DNA of 30,561 bases, taken from assembly GCA_041581135.1 (NCBI GenBank), contig JBFGCM010000039.1:1-30561 (forward strand), in the 5' to 3' direction. This stretch comes from JBFGCM01 sp041581135 (GTDB lineage Bacteria > Actinomycetota > Acidimicrobiia > Spongiisociales > UBA5794). Shown here piece by piece: positions 23,772 through 30,561 of this stretch (position 1 is the first letter of the stretch; the number at the start of each line of letters is the position of its first letter). Under the pieces are notes generated by a model, which was not told the origin of the DNA, ran no database searches, and saw nothing but the letters and a program-made list of their open reading frames with translations. Position numbers and translations under genes: made by a program.

Positions 23772-24785
23772 ATGTTGGACGAGCGCCGGTCCACGGTCCT
23801 CGAGACCCTGATCGAGGAGTACATCACCACCGGTGAGCCGGTGAGTTCTGCCACTGTGCTCCACAAGAGCGGTCTCGGTGTCTCCAGCGCCACGGTCCGC
23901 AACGATCTGGCGAAGCTCGAGGATCTGGGCCTCGTGGCCCAGCCTCACACGTCGGCGGGGAGGATTCCCACCGATGCCGGTTACCGGTACTACGTCGACC
24001 ACTGTGCCCCGGCGCGGCTGCGGCGCGCCACACTGAGCCGCATCGAGTCGTTCTTCGCCGACGTCCACGACGAGCTGGGCCGCCTCCTCAAGGAGACATC
24101 CGATCTGCTGGCCGATCTCACCACCTATCCGGCCGTGGTGCTGGGTCCCGGCATCGTCGGCGAACGGCTGCGTGGAATTCACCTGGTGCGGCTCGCCGAA
24201 CGGGCCGTGCTGGTCGTTGCCATCACCAGTACCGGGCGCGTGTTTCAGGAAGTGGCGAAGCCCCCGTACCAACTCTCGGCAGAGCAGATCGACGAGGCCG
24301 AGGCGTTGCTGGTCTCACACTTCATCGATCACACCATCGCGGAGGGCATCGACTCGCTCGATCACGGCATGGGGTCCGAGCTGCCGCGGCCCGTCCGGGG
24401 CCTGCTGCGCGCCGTCATGACATCACTGGAGATGGCCCAGACCGGGACCCGCGAGGTGTACATGGGGGGAACCAGCTACCTCACCTCCTTGTGGGGAGAC
24501 CTGGCGCACGTCCACAGCGTGTTGGCGCTCCTCGACCGCGAGTCGTCGCTGCTCGAGATCCTGCAAGGAGTCGGTCCCGGCACCACGGTCCGTATTGGTG
24601 CCGAGCTCCCGGTCGACTCCGACGACCCCGAGGTCGATCTCGCCGTCGTGTCCGCCCGGTACGCAGCGGGCGAGCGCGGAGCCGGCAGGGTGGGGGTGCT
24701 CGGCCCGACCCGGATGGATTACCGGCGGACCATCAAGGTGCTCGAAGAGGTGTCTGAGAACCTCGGCGATCGCTTGGGTGGTTGA
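23772..24785 (+). CDS. hrcA: Heat-inducible transcription repressor HrcA
   Basis: 337 aa, a normal length. The N-terminal winged helix is clear: YITTGEPVSSATVL, GVSSATVRNDLAKLEDLGLVAQPHTSAGRIPTDAGYRYYVD (to about residue 76). The central GAF-like and C-terminal regions follow with LLADLTTYPAVVLGP, the YMGGTSYLTS segment and a final VLGPTRMDYRRTIKVLEEVSENL, all typical. HrcA represses chaperone genes by binding CIRCE elements and depends on GroEL for activity. The stop is directly followed by the dnaJ start. With the operator lying on its own promoter, the hrcA-dnaJ-rsmE unit is likely autoregulated and induced by heat or misfolded protein. Confidence 0.97.
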   Translation: MLDERRSTVLETLIEEYITTGEPVSSATVLHKSGLGVSSATVRNDLAKLEDLGLVAQPHTSAGRIPTDAGYRYYVDHCAPARLRRATLSRIESFFADVHDELGRLLKETSDLLADLTTYPAVVLGPGIVGERLRGIHLVRLAERAVLVVAITSTGRVFQEVAKPPYQLSAEQIDEAEALLVSHFIDHTIAEGIDSLDHGMGSELPRPVRGLLRAVMTSLEMAQTGTREVYMGGTSYLTSLWGDLAHVHSVLALLDRESSLLEILQGVGPGTTVRIGAELPVDSDDPEVDLAVVSARYAAGERGAGRVGVLGPTRMDYRRTIKVLEEVSENLGDRLGG

Positions 24786-25865
24786 GTGAAGGACTACTAC
24801 GAGATCCTCGGCGTTCCGCGCGACGCCACGGAGGATCAGATCAAGAAGGCATTCCGGGCCAAGGCCCGCGAGTCCCATCCCGACGCCAACCCCGACGATC
24901 CGACGGCAGAAGCCAGGTTTCGCGAGGTGGCCGAGGCCTATGAGGTGTTGTCCGATCCGCGGCGCCGGGCGGCGTTCGACCGTGGAGAGACCTTCGCCGC
25001 CGGCGACCTGTTCGCGAATTTCGGTGGCCTGGACGACCTGCTCCAACAGTTCTTCGGCGGTGGGTTCGGCTTCGGTGGAACGACCGCCCAACGGGCTCGG
25101 AATGGACCCGATGTGGCGGTGCCGGTGACGGTGACGCTCGAGGAGGCGGCATTCGGCACGAGCCGAGATGTGGAGTACCGGGCCCCTGCTACCTGCTCGG
25201 AGTGCTCCGGCTCGGGGTCGGAGCCGGGGCACGACGTCGTGGCCTGCCGGATGTGTAATGGGCGCGGGCAAGTGCAGGTCGCCCGCAACACGATCCTGGG
25301 TTCGATGATGACGGTGACCACGTGCTCCAACTGCGGCGGACGCGGCACGGTCATCGAACATCCGTGTCAGCACTGCCGGGGTGCGGGTCGGGTGCAGGCC
25401 GATCACACCGTGACGGTGGAGATACCCGCCGGGGTCGACGACGGCACCAGGTTGCGGCTCACCGGCCGCGGCGGGGTGGGTGAGACGAGTAGCCGTCCCG
25501 GTGATCTCTACGTGCAGATTCGGGTGCGACCGCACGAACGCTTCCAGCGCCGCGGTGACGACCTGCTTCATGCCCACGTGATCGGTATGGCCGAGGCGGC
25601 CCTCGGCACCAAGATCGACCTCGAGCTCCTCGACGAGGAGATGTATCCCATCGACGTACCACCGGGCACCCAGCCGGGCACGCTGTTCCGGATACCCAAA
25701 CAAGGCATGCCGAGGCTGCGCCGCCGCGGCCGGGGCGATCTCATCGTGGAGCTCGTCGTGGAGGTCCCCGAGAAGCTCAGCCCCGACGAAGAGGAGGCGC
25801 TGCGCCGGTTCGCCGAGCTGAGGGGCGAGCGTCCTGGTAAACGCCGACGCCGCCGCAAGCGCTGA
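24786..25865 (+). CDS. dnaJ: Chaperone DnaJ (type I Hsp40)
   Basis: 359 aa from GTG 24786, immediately after the hrcA stop. Domains in order: a J domain (residues 1-68, HPD at 31-33), a Gly/Phe-rich linker (to about 110, FFGGGFGFGG), a zinc-finger region with four CxxCxGxG-type repeats (CSECSGSG, CRMCNGRG, CSNCGGRG, CQHCRGAG; about 137-206), then the substrate-binding C-terminal domains and a basic tail (KRRRRRKR). DnaJ delivers unfolded clients to DnaK and stimulates its ATPase. Pairing with hrcA rather than grpE-dnaK suggests this is the HrcA-controlled DnaJ, and actinobacteria often have a second copy elsewhere with dnaK. Only 1 nt separates it from rsmE. Confidence 0.97.
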   Translation: MKDYYEILGVPRDATEDQIKKAFRAKARESHPDANPDDPTAEARFREVAEAYEVLSDPRRRAAFDRGETFAAGDLFANFGGLDDLLQQFFGGGFGFGGTTAQRARNGPDVAVPVTVTLEEAAFGTSRDVEYRAPATCSECSGSGSEPGHDVVACRMCNGRGQVQVARNTILGSMMTVTTCSNCGGRGTVIEHPCQHCRGAGRVQADHTVTVEIPAGVDDGTRLRLTGRGGVGETSSRPGDLYVQIRVRPHERFQRRGDDLLHAHVIGMAEAALGTKIDLELLDEEMYPIDVPPGTQPGTLFRIPKQGMPRLRRRGRGDLIVELVVEVPEKLSPDEEEALRRFAELRGERPGKRRRRRKR

Positions 25866-25866
25866 T

Positions 25867-26541
25867 ATGTCCCACGTGCCGCACGTGTTCGCCACCGACC
25901 CGTGGGCGGCGGACCGCATCGTGCTTGGCGAATCGACCGTTCGCCATCTCCGCGCCGTGCTGCGGCTACGGGACGGGGCGGCGGTGACCTACACGAACGG
26001 GGCCGGCACCATCGGTGCCGGCTTGCTGGCCGGCGATGCCGTCACCAGAGGTGAGGAGCACGCTGCGTCCAGACCCGCGCCCGCCCTCGTCCTCGCCGTC
26101 GCCGCGCCGACCCGAAACGAGCGGGCACGATTCCTCGTCGAGAAGTGTGCCGAGCTGGGCGTCGACCGGATGCTGTGGCTCGACACACGGTACGGGCAGG
26201 GTCGTCCGCCGTCGTCGGCCAAGTGCGAAGCATGGGCGGTGGCTGCGCTGGAACAGAGCCGCGGCGCCTGGTTGATGGAGGTCGGCACCGCACCGTCCGT
26301 CGCCACGCTGCTCGATGAACCGGAACGGTCGGTCTGGGTGGCCGACCCGGACGGGGGGCCGTGGCCCGACGACCCCGCAGACGAGGTCGTGCTGTGCATC
26401 GGCCCGGAGGGCGGTTGGGCCCCGGGAGAGGTTCCTGCCGAGCAACCACGCATCGTGTTGGGAGGGCGGGTGCTCCGGGTGGAGACGGCGGCGTTGGTGG
26501 GAGCCGCACTAGCCCTCGATCGGCTGGGTCGGATGCGGTGA
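25867..26541 (+). CDS. rsmE: 16S rRNA (uracil1498-N3)-methyltransferase RsmE
   Basis: 224 aa. The N-terminal PUA-like part (HVFATDPWAADRIVLGESTVRHLRAVLRLRDGAAV) is followed by a SPOUT domain with FLVEKCAELGVDRML, the knot motif LCIGPEGGWAPGEV and the closing GGRVLRVETAALVGAALAL. These are the classic RsmE signatures. The enzyme methylates U1498 of 16S rRNA in the assembled 30S subunit using SAM. It lies 1 nt after dnaJ, a common neighbourhood. The length is slightly below the usual 240-250, mainly through shorter loops, with no missing motif. Confidence 0.93.
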   Translation: MSHVPHVFATDPWAADRIVLGESTVRHLRAVLRLRDGAAVTYTNGAGTIGAGLLAGDAVTRGEEHAASRPAPALVLAVAAPTRNERARFLVEKCAELGVDRMLWLDTRYGQGRPPSSAKCEAWAVAALEQSRGAWLMEVGTAPSVATLLDEPERSVWVADPDGGPWPDDPADEVVLCIGPEGGWAPGEVPAEQPRIVLGGRVLRVETAALVGAALALDRLGRMR

Positions 26542-26764
26542 GCGTCGCTCGCGACTGCTCCCCGTGGACGAAATTGCCATGAAGAGGGCCGAATCCCCAA
26601 TTTGGAGCCCAGATTCGATATGCTGAGGGGGAGAGCGCCGGTGCGATGTGACTAGTCCGTGGCGAGAAAGTCTCGCACCGGTGCGTGGTTTCTGGCTATG
26701 ATGCGCCTACCGAGAGCGGTTGGGCTACGCGCTCTCAGTAAAGCCCGTGAGGAAGGTGAATAGG
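26542..26764 (+). promoter_or_regulatory. bldD upstream region with paired GC palindromes, a -10 and leader hairpin
   Basis: This 223-bp gap has no gene. A possible weak rsmE hairpin, CGAATC/GATTCG, lies at 26590-26617 without a T-tract. CCGGTGCG occurs twice, 40 bp apart (26638 and 26678). The second copy sits in the perfect palindrome CGCACCGGTGCG (26674-26685), and the two copies can also pair as a 12-bp stem (GCGCCGGTGCGA with TCGCACCGGTGC). TATGAT (26697-26702) is a good -10, with no good -35 where the palindrome lies, which fits an operator or activator site. The leader has GAGAGCG/CGCTCTC. The SD AGGAAGG, about 8 nt before GTG 26765, decides the start. Confidence 0.5.
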
Positions 26765-27244
26765 GTGTCGAGTTACAACGAGTTGGTGGGCAAGCGCCTC
26801 CGCTCGATCCGCAAGCAGCGCGGGCTGTCACTACAGGATGTCCAGCGCTTGTCGGAAGGAGAGTTCAAGGCCGCGGTCTTGGGCGCCTACGAGCGTGGCG
26901 AGCGCAGCCTCTCGCTCCCGAGACTCCAGCGTCTGGCGGAGTTCTTCAGCGTGCCCATCACGCAACTGTTGCCACAAGAAGAGACCGGAGAACAGCCGAT
27001 CGCGGCGCTCCCCAGCGGCGGCCTCACCATCGATCTGAACGCCATCTCGGATCTCAGCGGTCCGGACTCAGGTGTGCTCGAGCGCTTCCTCCGTGGTGTC
27101 CAGATGCAACGCCAAGACTTCAACGGCAAAGTGCTCACCATCCGCCGCAATGATCTACGGACGTTGGCTTTGCTGCTCGATCAGAGTGAGCAGACGTTCA
27201 GCCAACGCCTCGCCGAGCTCGGAGTGACGTCGGCGACGTCCTGA
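26765..27244 (+). CDS. bldD: BldD-family developmental regulator, probable c-di-GMP receptor
   Basis: 159 aa from GTG 26765 (SD AGGAAGG). Residues 1-70 are an XRE-type helix-turn-helix: LVGKRLRSIRKQRGLSLQDV, GAYERGERSLSLPRLQRLAEFFSVP, ITQLLP. This closely follows the BldD DNA-binding domain. Residues about 105-159 match its C-terminal domain (QMQRQDFNGKVLTIRRNDLRTLALLLDQS), including R116-x-D118, eight residues, then R127-x-x-D130, the RxD-x8-RxxD signature that binds c-di-GMP in Streptomyces BldD. There the protein represses sporulation genes when dimerised by tetrameric c-di-GMP. Streptomyces BldD has RGD...RQDD, so two variable positions differ here. It is a single gene between rsmE and phoH. 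Targets in this organism are unknown. An upstream TTG (26720) would add 15 unlike residues. Confidence 0.85.
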   Translation: MSSYNELVGKRLRSIRKQRGLSLQDVQRLSEGEFKAAVLGAYERGERSLSLPRLQRLAEFFSVPITQLLPQEETGEQPIAALPSGGLTIDLNAISDLSGPDSGVLERFLRGVQMQRQDFNGKVLTIRRNDLRTLALLLDQSEQTFSQRLAELGVTSATS

Positions 27245-27272
27245 ACCCGAGGAAGCCCGGCCCTGGGGCGTC

Positions 27273-27302
27273 TTGGGGATATGCCGCTGCCGCCGATATA
27301 CT
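27273..27302 (+). promoter_or_regulatory. Probable phoH promoter
   Basis: TATACT (27297-27302) is a good -10; TTGGGG (27273-27278), 18 nt upstream, is a weak -35. The transcript would begin near 27309 with a leader of about 53 nt, ending in the SD GAGGGGT before the TTG start. Confidence 0.45.
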
Positions 27303-27361
27303 CTCCACCGCTCTATGCGTTGTTCCAACGCTGATTCCCAACCTCCGTGTGAGGGGTTCTC

Positions 27362-28342
27362 TTGACCGTCACGACCGAGCGTAAGCTGCGCGTTCCGAGC
27401 AATCACCTCATGGTGGAGCTGCTCGGTGAGCGCGATGTGTACCTCCGTCTCGTGGAAGAGGCGTTTCCCGAGGCGACCATCGTGGCCCGCGGCAACGAGA
27501 TCGACGTCACCGCCACCGGCGGTGTTGCCAACGTGGCCATGACGGTGCTCGATGAGCTGCTCGTTCTGGTCCAGGAGGGTCAGCAGCTCGACGAGGACCG
27601 GGTGCGGCGAGTCATCCAGATGGTCAAAGAGGACGTCGAGAGCCCGTCTACCGTGTTTCGGGAGTCCATCGCCGTTGGCCGCGGCAAGTCGGTGCGTCCC
27701 AAGACGCTCGGCCAGAAGCGATACGTCGACGCGCTGCGCGAGAACACGCTCGTATTCGGCATCGGTCCTGCCGGTACGGGGAAGACCTATCTGGCGATGG
27801 CGGCCGCCGTCGAGGCGTTGCTCGCCGGGAGCGTCCGCCGGATCATCCTCAGCCGCCCGGCCGTGGAGGCCGGCGAGCGCTTGGGGTTCTTGCCGGGTGA
27901 TCTCGCCGCCAAGGTCGACCCCTATCTGCGGCCGCTCTACGACGCTCTCTACGAGATGCTCGGCCCCGAAGAGACCCAGCGGTACATGGAGCGGGGAACC
28001 ATCGAGATCGCTCCGCTCGCTTACATGAGAGGACGGACGCTCAATGATGCGTTCGTGGTGCTGGACGAGGCGCAGAACACCTCGCCGCAGCAAATGAAGA
28101 TGTTTTTGACCCGCTTGGGGTTCAATTCCAAGATGATCATCACCGGCGACATCACCCAGACGGACCTTGACAGCGGCAGTCGTTCGGGCCTGCGCGAGGT
28201 CGCCGAGGTGCTCCACAACGTGAACGGGGTCGCCTTCGTTGAGCTGACCGGTGACGACGTGGTGCGGCATCGCATCGTGGCCGCCATCGTCGAGGCCTAC
28301 CAACGGTTCGAGCTCGCTCGCAAGCAAGAGCCGCGCCCATGA
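27362..28342 (+). CDS. phoH: PhoH-like ATPase (YbeZ/PhoL type)
   Basis: 326 aa from TTG 27362, supported by the SD GAGGGGT. After an N-terminal KH-like part (VPSNHLMVELLGERDVYLRLVEEAFPEATI), the P-loop GPAGTGKT lies at residues 135-142 and Walker B FVVLDEAQN at 231-239. The conserved LSRPAVEAGERLGFLPGDL and FLTRLGFNSKMIITGDITQTDL are present. This family is an RNA-associated ATPase that usually works with the endoribonuclease YbeY in ribosome maturation; ybeY often lies just downstream and may be beyond the window end. The stop overlaps the next start by 3 nt, so the pair is one transcript. Confidence 0.95.
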   Translation: MTVTTERKLRVPSNHLMVELLGERDVYLRLVEEAFPEATIVARGNEIDVTATGGVANVAMTVLDELLVLVQEGQQLDEDRVRRVIQMVKEDVESPSTVFRESIAVGRGKSVRPKTLGQKRYVDALRENTLVFGIGPAGTGKTYLAMAAAVEALLAGSVRRIILSRPAVEAGERLGFLPGDLAAKVDPYLRPLYDALYEMLGPEETQRYMERGTIEIAPLAYMRGRTLNDAFVVLDEAQNTSPQQMKMFLTRLGFNSKMIITGDITQTDLDSGSRSGLREVAEVLHNVNGVAFVELTGDDVVRHRIVAAIVEAYQRFELARKQEPRP

Positions 28343-30561
28343 GTTGGATCCGCCGTCATCCCGGCATCTCGCGGTCCGTCATCCTGGTGGTGACTGCCGC
28401 CGTGGTTGCCGCGATTCTCAGCGTCGGCCGGGCCTCCGCCGAGGCGCCACCTGCCGTCATCGAGGGCCAGCCCTCGCCATTGCGGTTCGAGGCATCCGAG
28501 TTCCATGAGGAGATCGATCAAGAGGCAACGGAGCTGGAGCGCCAGCTGGCCCGGATCAACACCCAAGCCGTCTACGAGGAGAACATCGGCACGTCCAATG
28601 CGGTCCGGGGCCGAGTCGAGTCGTTCTTTGCAGCGGTGCGCCTCGCCGGCCGGCCGGTTCCGGTCGAGCCGCCGGAGACCACGACGACCACCTCGACGAC
28701 CACCACCACGACAGAGCCGCCGCCGGAAGGCGAGGAGGGCGAGCCGGTCGAGACCACCACCACGACGTCGACCACGACGACGACCCTGCCGCCCGAACCG
28801 CCACCCTTGGAGGAACAGCTCGCCCAGGTCGGCGATGAGTTCGTCGAGCTGCAGACTGCGACGGTCGAGCTGTTCATCCGGATCTACAACGAGGACCAGA
28901 CCCGCATCGCCGAAGGCGAGGAGGCGGTCTTCGGGCGCATCCAGGAAGAAGCGCTCCGCATCACCAACGATGAGCTCGAGCTGCAGATCACCAACCAGGA
29001 CATCGTCGACGTCCGTCGGCAACTCCTGAACCAGCCGCCGTTCGTGAACGTGGCCGGTCTGGCCGAGGAGGACCGCCTTGCGGTGCAGCGGGGCATCGCC
29101 GAGATCATCGCCGCCTCGTTGCTGCCCAACTCCGAGGTCAACCAGGATCTCACCGAGCAACTCCGAGAGCAGAACGCGGCGGCGGTGCCGGAGGTCAAGG
29201 AGAGCTGGCAGCCCGGTGAGGTGATCGTCGAGGACGGCGAGGTCGTCGGCAAGCTCGAATACCAGGCCATCCAGTCCCTCGGCCTCATCCAGGCCCCCGC
29301 CGAGACCAACTTCGCCGGAATCGCCGCGGTGGGAGCACTCGCCGTGCTGCTCACCGGTTTCCTGGTGCGGCGCATCGCCCCCGGGCGCTGGTCCCGGCCC
29401 AAGTACTTCGTGCTGTTGGGTCTGCTGCTCGCCCTGGCGGCGGGAGCGGCACGTCTCCCCGAGTTCATCGCCGTCGACACGGTCCAGTTCGGTTACCTGA
29501 TACCCGCGGCGGCCATCGGCTTCCTTGGGGCGATCTTGTACGACCCCCGCACCGCGGTCATGTTGGCGGTGCCAACCGGCATGTTCACCGCGATCACCAC
29601 CGGTGACGTTGCGTTCACGGTGTATGCCGTTGCCGCGACCCTGGCGCCGGTTCCTTTCGTCAGCAGCGTGTCCAGCCGACGCGACCTCCGATTCGCAGTG
29701 GTGTTGTCGGCGCTCGCCTTGGCGCCGATCGCGGCCGCCGTCTCGTGGTTCTTCCAGGCGGACGACGTGATGCCGTGGGACGTCGTGCTTCCGGCTGCCG
29801 GCTACGCCACCGCCGGTGGTCTCATCGCCGGCGTCGTGGCCCAAGGCTTCCTGCCCTACTTCGAGAACCTGTTCCGGATCACCACCACGCTGTCGTTGCT
29901 CGACCTCACCGACCGGAACCACCCCGCGTTGCGACTCCTCGAAGAGCGCGCCCCGGGGACCTTCAACCACTCCATCCTGGTGGGCACCCTCGCCGGCAAG
30001 GCGGCTCGGGCCATCGGCGCCGACGCGCTCCTCGCTCAGGCGGCCGCCTACTACCACGACCTCGGCAAGACCGTGGAGCCGCACTACTTCATCGAGAACC
30101 AGTTCGGCGTGTCGAACCCGCACGACGACATGGAGCCGGAGGACTCCGCGGCGGTGATCCGTGACCACGTCAGCCACGGACTCGATCTCGCCAGGCAGTA
30201 CCGCATCCCGCCCGACGTCGCCGAGGGCATTCGCATGCACCATGGCAACGGTCTGATGCGCTACTTCTATCACAAGGCGATCGCAGCCACCCCCGGGATC
30301 GATCCCAGTCCCTTCCGTCACCGCGGCGACAAACCGCGCCGCAAGGAGATGGCCATCCTCATGCTCTCGGACTCCGTCGAAGGGGCGGCCCGCGCCCTGG
30401 CGCAAGAGGAAGACCCGACGCCGGATTCCCTGCGCAAGCTCGTTGACCAGATCGTCGCCGAGAAGCTCGAGGACGGTCAGCTCGATGAGTCGGAATTGAC
30501 GTTCGGGGATCTCACCCGTGTCAAGGAGTCGTTGGTGGAGGCGCTGACCGGCTACTACCAC
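28339..30561 (+). CDS. pgpH: PgpH-type membrane HD phosphodiesterase (7TMR-HDED + 7TM + HD), C-terminus beyond the window
   Basis: 741 residues visible from ATG 28339, still open at the right edge. Layout: an N-terminal membrane helix (about 12-32), a large extracytoplasmic 7TMR-HDED-like domain (to about 325), several membrane helices (about 327-520, including VGALAVLLTGFLV, YFVLLGLLLALAAG and the later hydrophobic segments), then a cytosolic HD domain. HD ligands seen are H544 (in TFNHS), H573-D574 in YYHDLGKT, and H634-H635 in RMHHGNG. In Listeria PgpH this domain hydrolyses c-di-AMP, so the same role is inferred here. An odd Thr/Pro/Glu-rich stretch (residues 114-149, with two similar runs of about 11-12 Thr/Ser) interrupts the extracytoplasmic domain. 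The gene sits after phoH, the usual order. Confidence 0.92.
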   Translation, partial: MSWIRRHPGISRSVILVVTAAVVAAILSVGRASAEAPPAVIEGQPSPLRFEASEFHEEIDQEATELERQLARINTQAVYEENIGTSNAVRGRVESFFAAVRLAGRPVPVEPPETTTTTSTTTTTTEPPPEGEEGEPVETTTTTSTTTTTLPPEPPPLEEQLAQVGDEFVELQTATVELFIRIYNEDQTRIAEGEEAVFGRIQEEALRITNDELELQITNQDIVDVRRQLLNQPPFVNVAGLAEEDRLAVQRGIAEIIAASLLPNSEVNQDLTEQLREQNAAAVPEVKESWQPGEVIVEDGEVVGKLEYQAIQSLGLIQAPAETNFAGIAAVGALAVLLTGFLVRRIAPGRWSRPKYFVLLGLLLALAAGAARLPEFIAVDTVQFGYLIPAAAIGFLGAILYDPRTAVMLAVPTGMFTAITTGDVAFTVYAVAATLAPVPFVSSVSSRRDLRFAVVLSALALAPIAAAVSWFFQADDVMPWDVVLPAAGYATAGGLIAGVVAQGFLPYFENLFRITTTLSLLDLTDRNHPALRLLEERAPGTFNHSILVGTLAGKAARAIGADALLAQAAAYYHDLGKTVEPHYFIENQFGVSNPHDDMEPEDSAAVIRDHVSHGLDLARQYRIPPDVAEGIRMHHGNGLMRYFYHKAIAATPGIDPSPFRHRGDKPRRKEMAILMLSDSVEGAARALAQEEDPTPDSLRKLVDQIVAEKLEDGQLDESELTFGDLTRVKESLVEALTGYYH
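28678..28785 (+). repeat. Threonine-run low-complexity repeat in the PgpH extracytoplasmic domain
   Basis: Two similar (ACN)-rich runs encode five Thr, one Ser and then five or six Thr, separated by an acidic Pro/Glu/Gly spacer. The pattern suggests duplication of one run and slippage-prone DNA. Thr-rich linkers of this kind are frequent in exported proteins of Acidimicrobiia-like Actinobacteria and could be O-glycosylated, which is inference. Confidence 0.7.

Noticed and set aside
28678..28785. A short tandem repeat that could be taken for a CRISPR-like array
   Set aside because: It is a coding Thr-run in frame with pgpH, with no separate spacers or repeat units of CRISPR size.
28297..30561. 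A long minus-strand open frame opposite pgpH
   Set aside because: The plus strand has a clear HD phosphodiesterase; the antisense frame is a composition effect.

Overview
The window is high-GC DNA with a compact bacterial gene layout, frequent GTG/TTG starts and 1-8 bp overlaps between neighbours. A BldD-type regulator, the order comEA-comEC-holA / rpsT / lepA-hemW-hrcA-dnaJ-rsmE / phoH-pgpH, Thr-rich extracytoplasmic linkers and a GTTT-N16-GGGTA promoter all point to an Actinomycetota chromosome. Acidimicrobiia is my best guess, by inference only. No tRNA, rRNA, insertion sequence, integrase or CRISPR array was seen.

Left third (1-10650, all minus strand): the start of a HAD-IA hydrolase (cut by the window edge), then a giant secreted protein of 2763 aa, then a stand-alone NuoF-type NADH dehydrogenase flavoprotein. 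The giant protein has a signal peptide, twelve copies of an approximately 165-aa aromatic- and Asp-rich beta repeat, a carboxypeptidase-regulatory-like region, a PKD domain and a C-terminal beta domain. Inside repeat 11 lies a 756-bp in-frame insert encoding the C-terminal two thirds of a family-5 (DppA/OppA type) ABC-transporter solute-binding protein. A perfect 15-bp direct repeat sits at its two ends, and removing 756 bp would restore a standard repeat unit. This is the most striking signal in the window. The giant gene also has a long, strongly self-complementary 5' leader.

Middle (10733-16047): leuS, a small HExxH protein and a CPBP intramembrane protease overlap like an operon. A ferritin-like DUF2383/PA2169-type stress protein follows, with a SigB/SigF-like promoter in front and a hairpin terminator behind. 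On the minus strand, an orphan T4 gp19-like tail-tube protein is paired with a small beta-sandwich protein, with no other tail genes nearby.

Right half (16048-30561): DNA uptake (comEA, comEC), the clamp-loader delta subunit (holA), a minus-strand rpsT-greA pair, lepA-hemW, the heat-shock set hrcA-dnaJ with rsmE, a bldD homologue, and phoH followed by a PgpH-type c-di-AMP phosphodiesterase that runs off the window. Readable control signals include overlapping divergent promoters for rpsT and lepA, a variant CIRCE operator lying on what looks like a leaderless hrcA promoter, and palindromic sites upstream of bldD. The bldD product keeps the RxD-x8-RxxD c-di-GMP signature, so a probable c-di-GMP receptor and a probable c-di-AMP hydrolase are encoded only about 1 kb apart.
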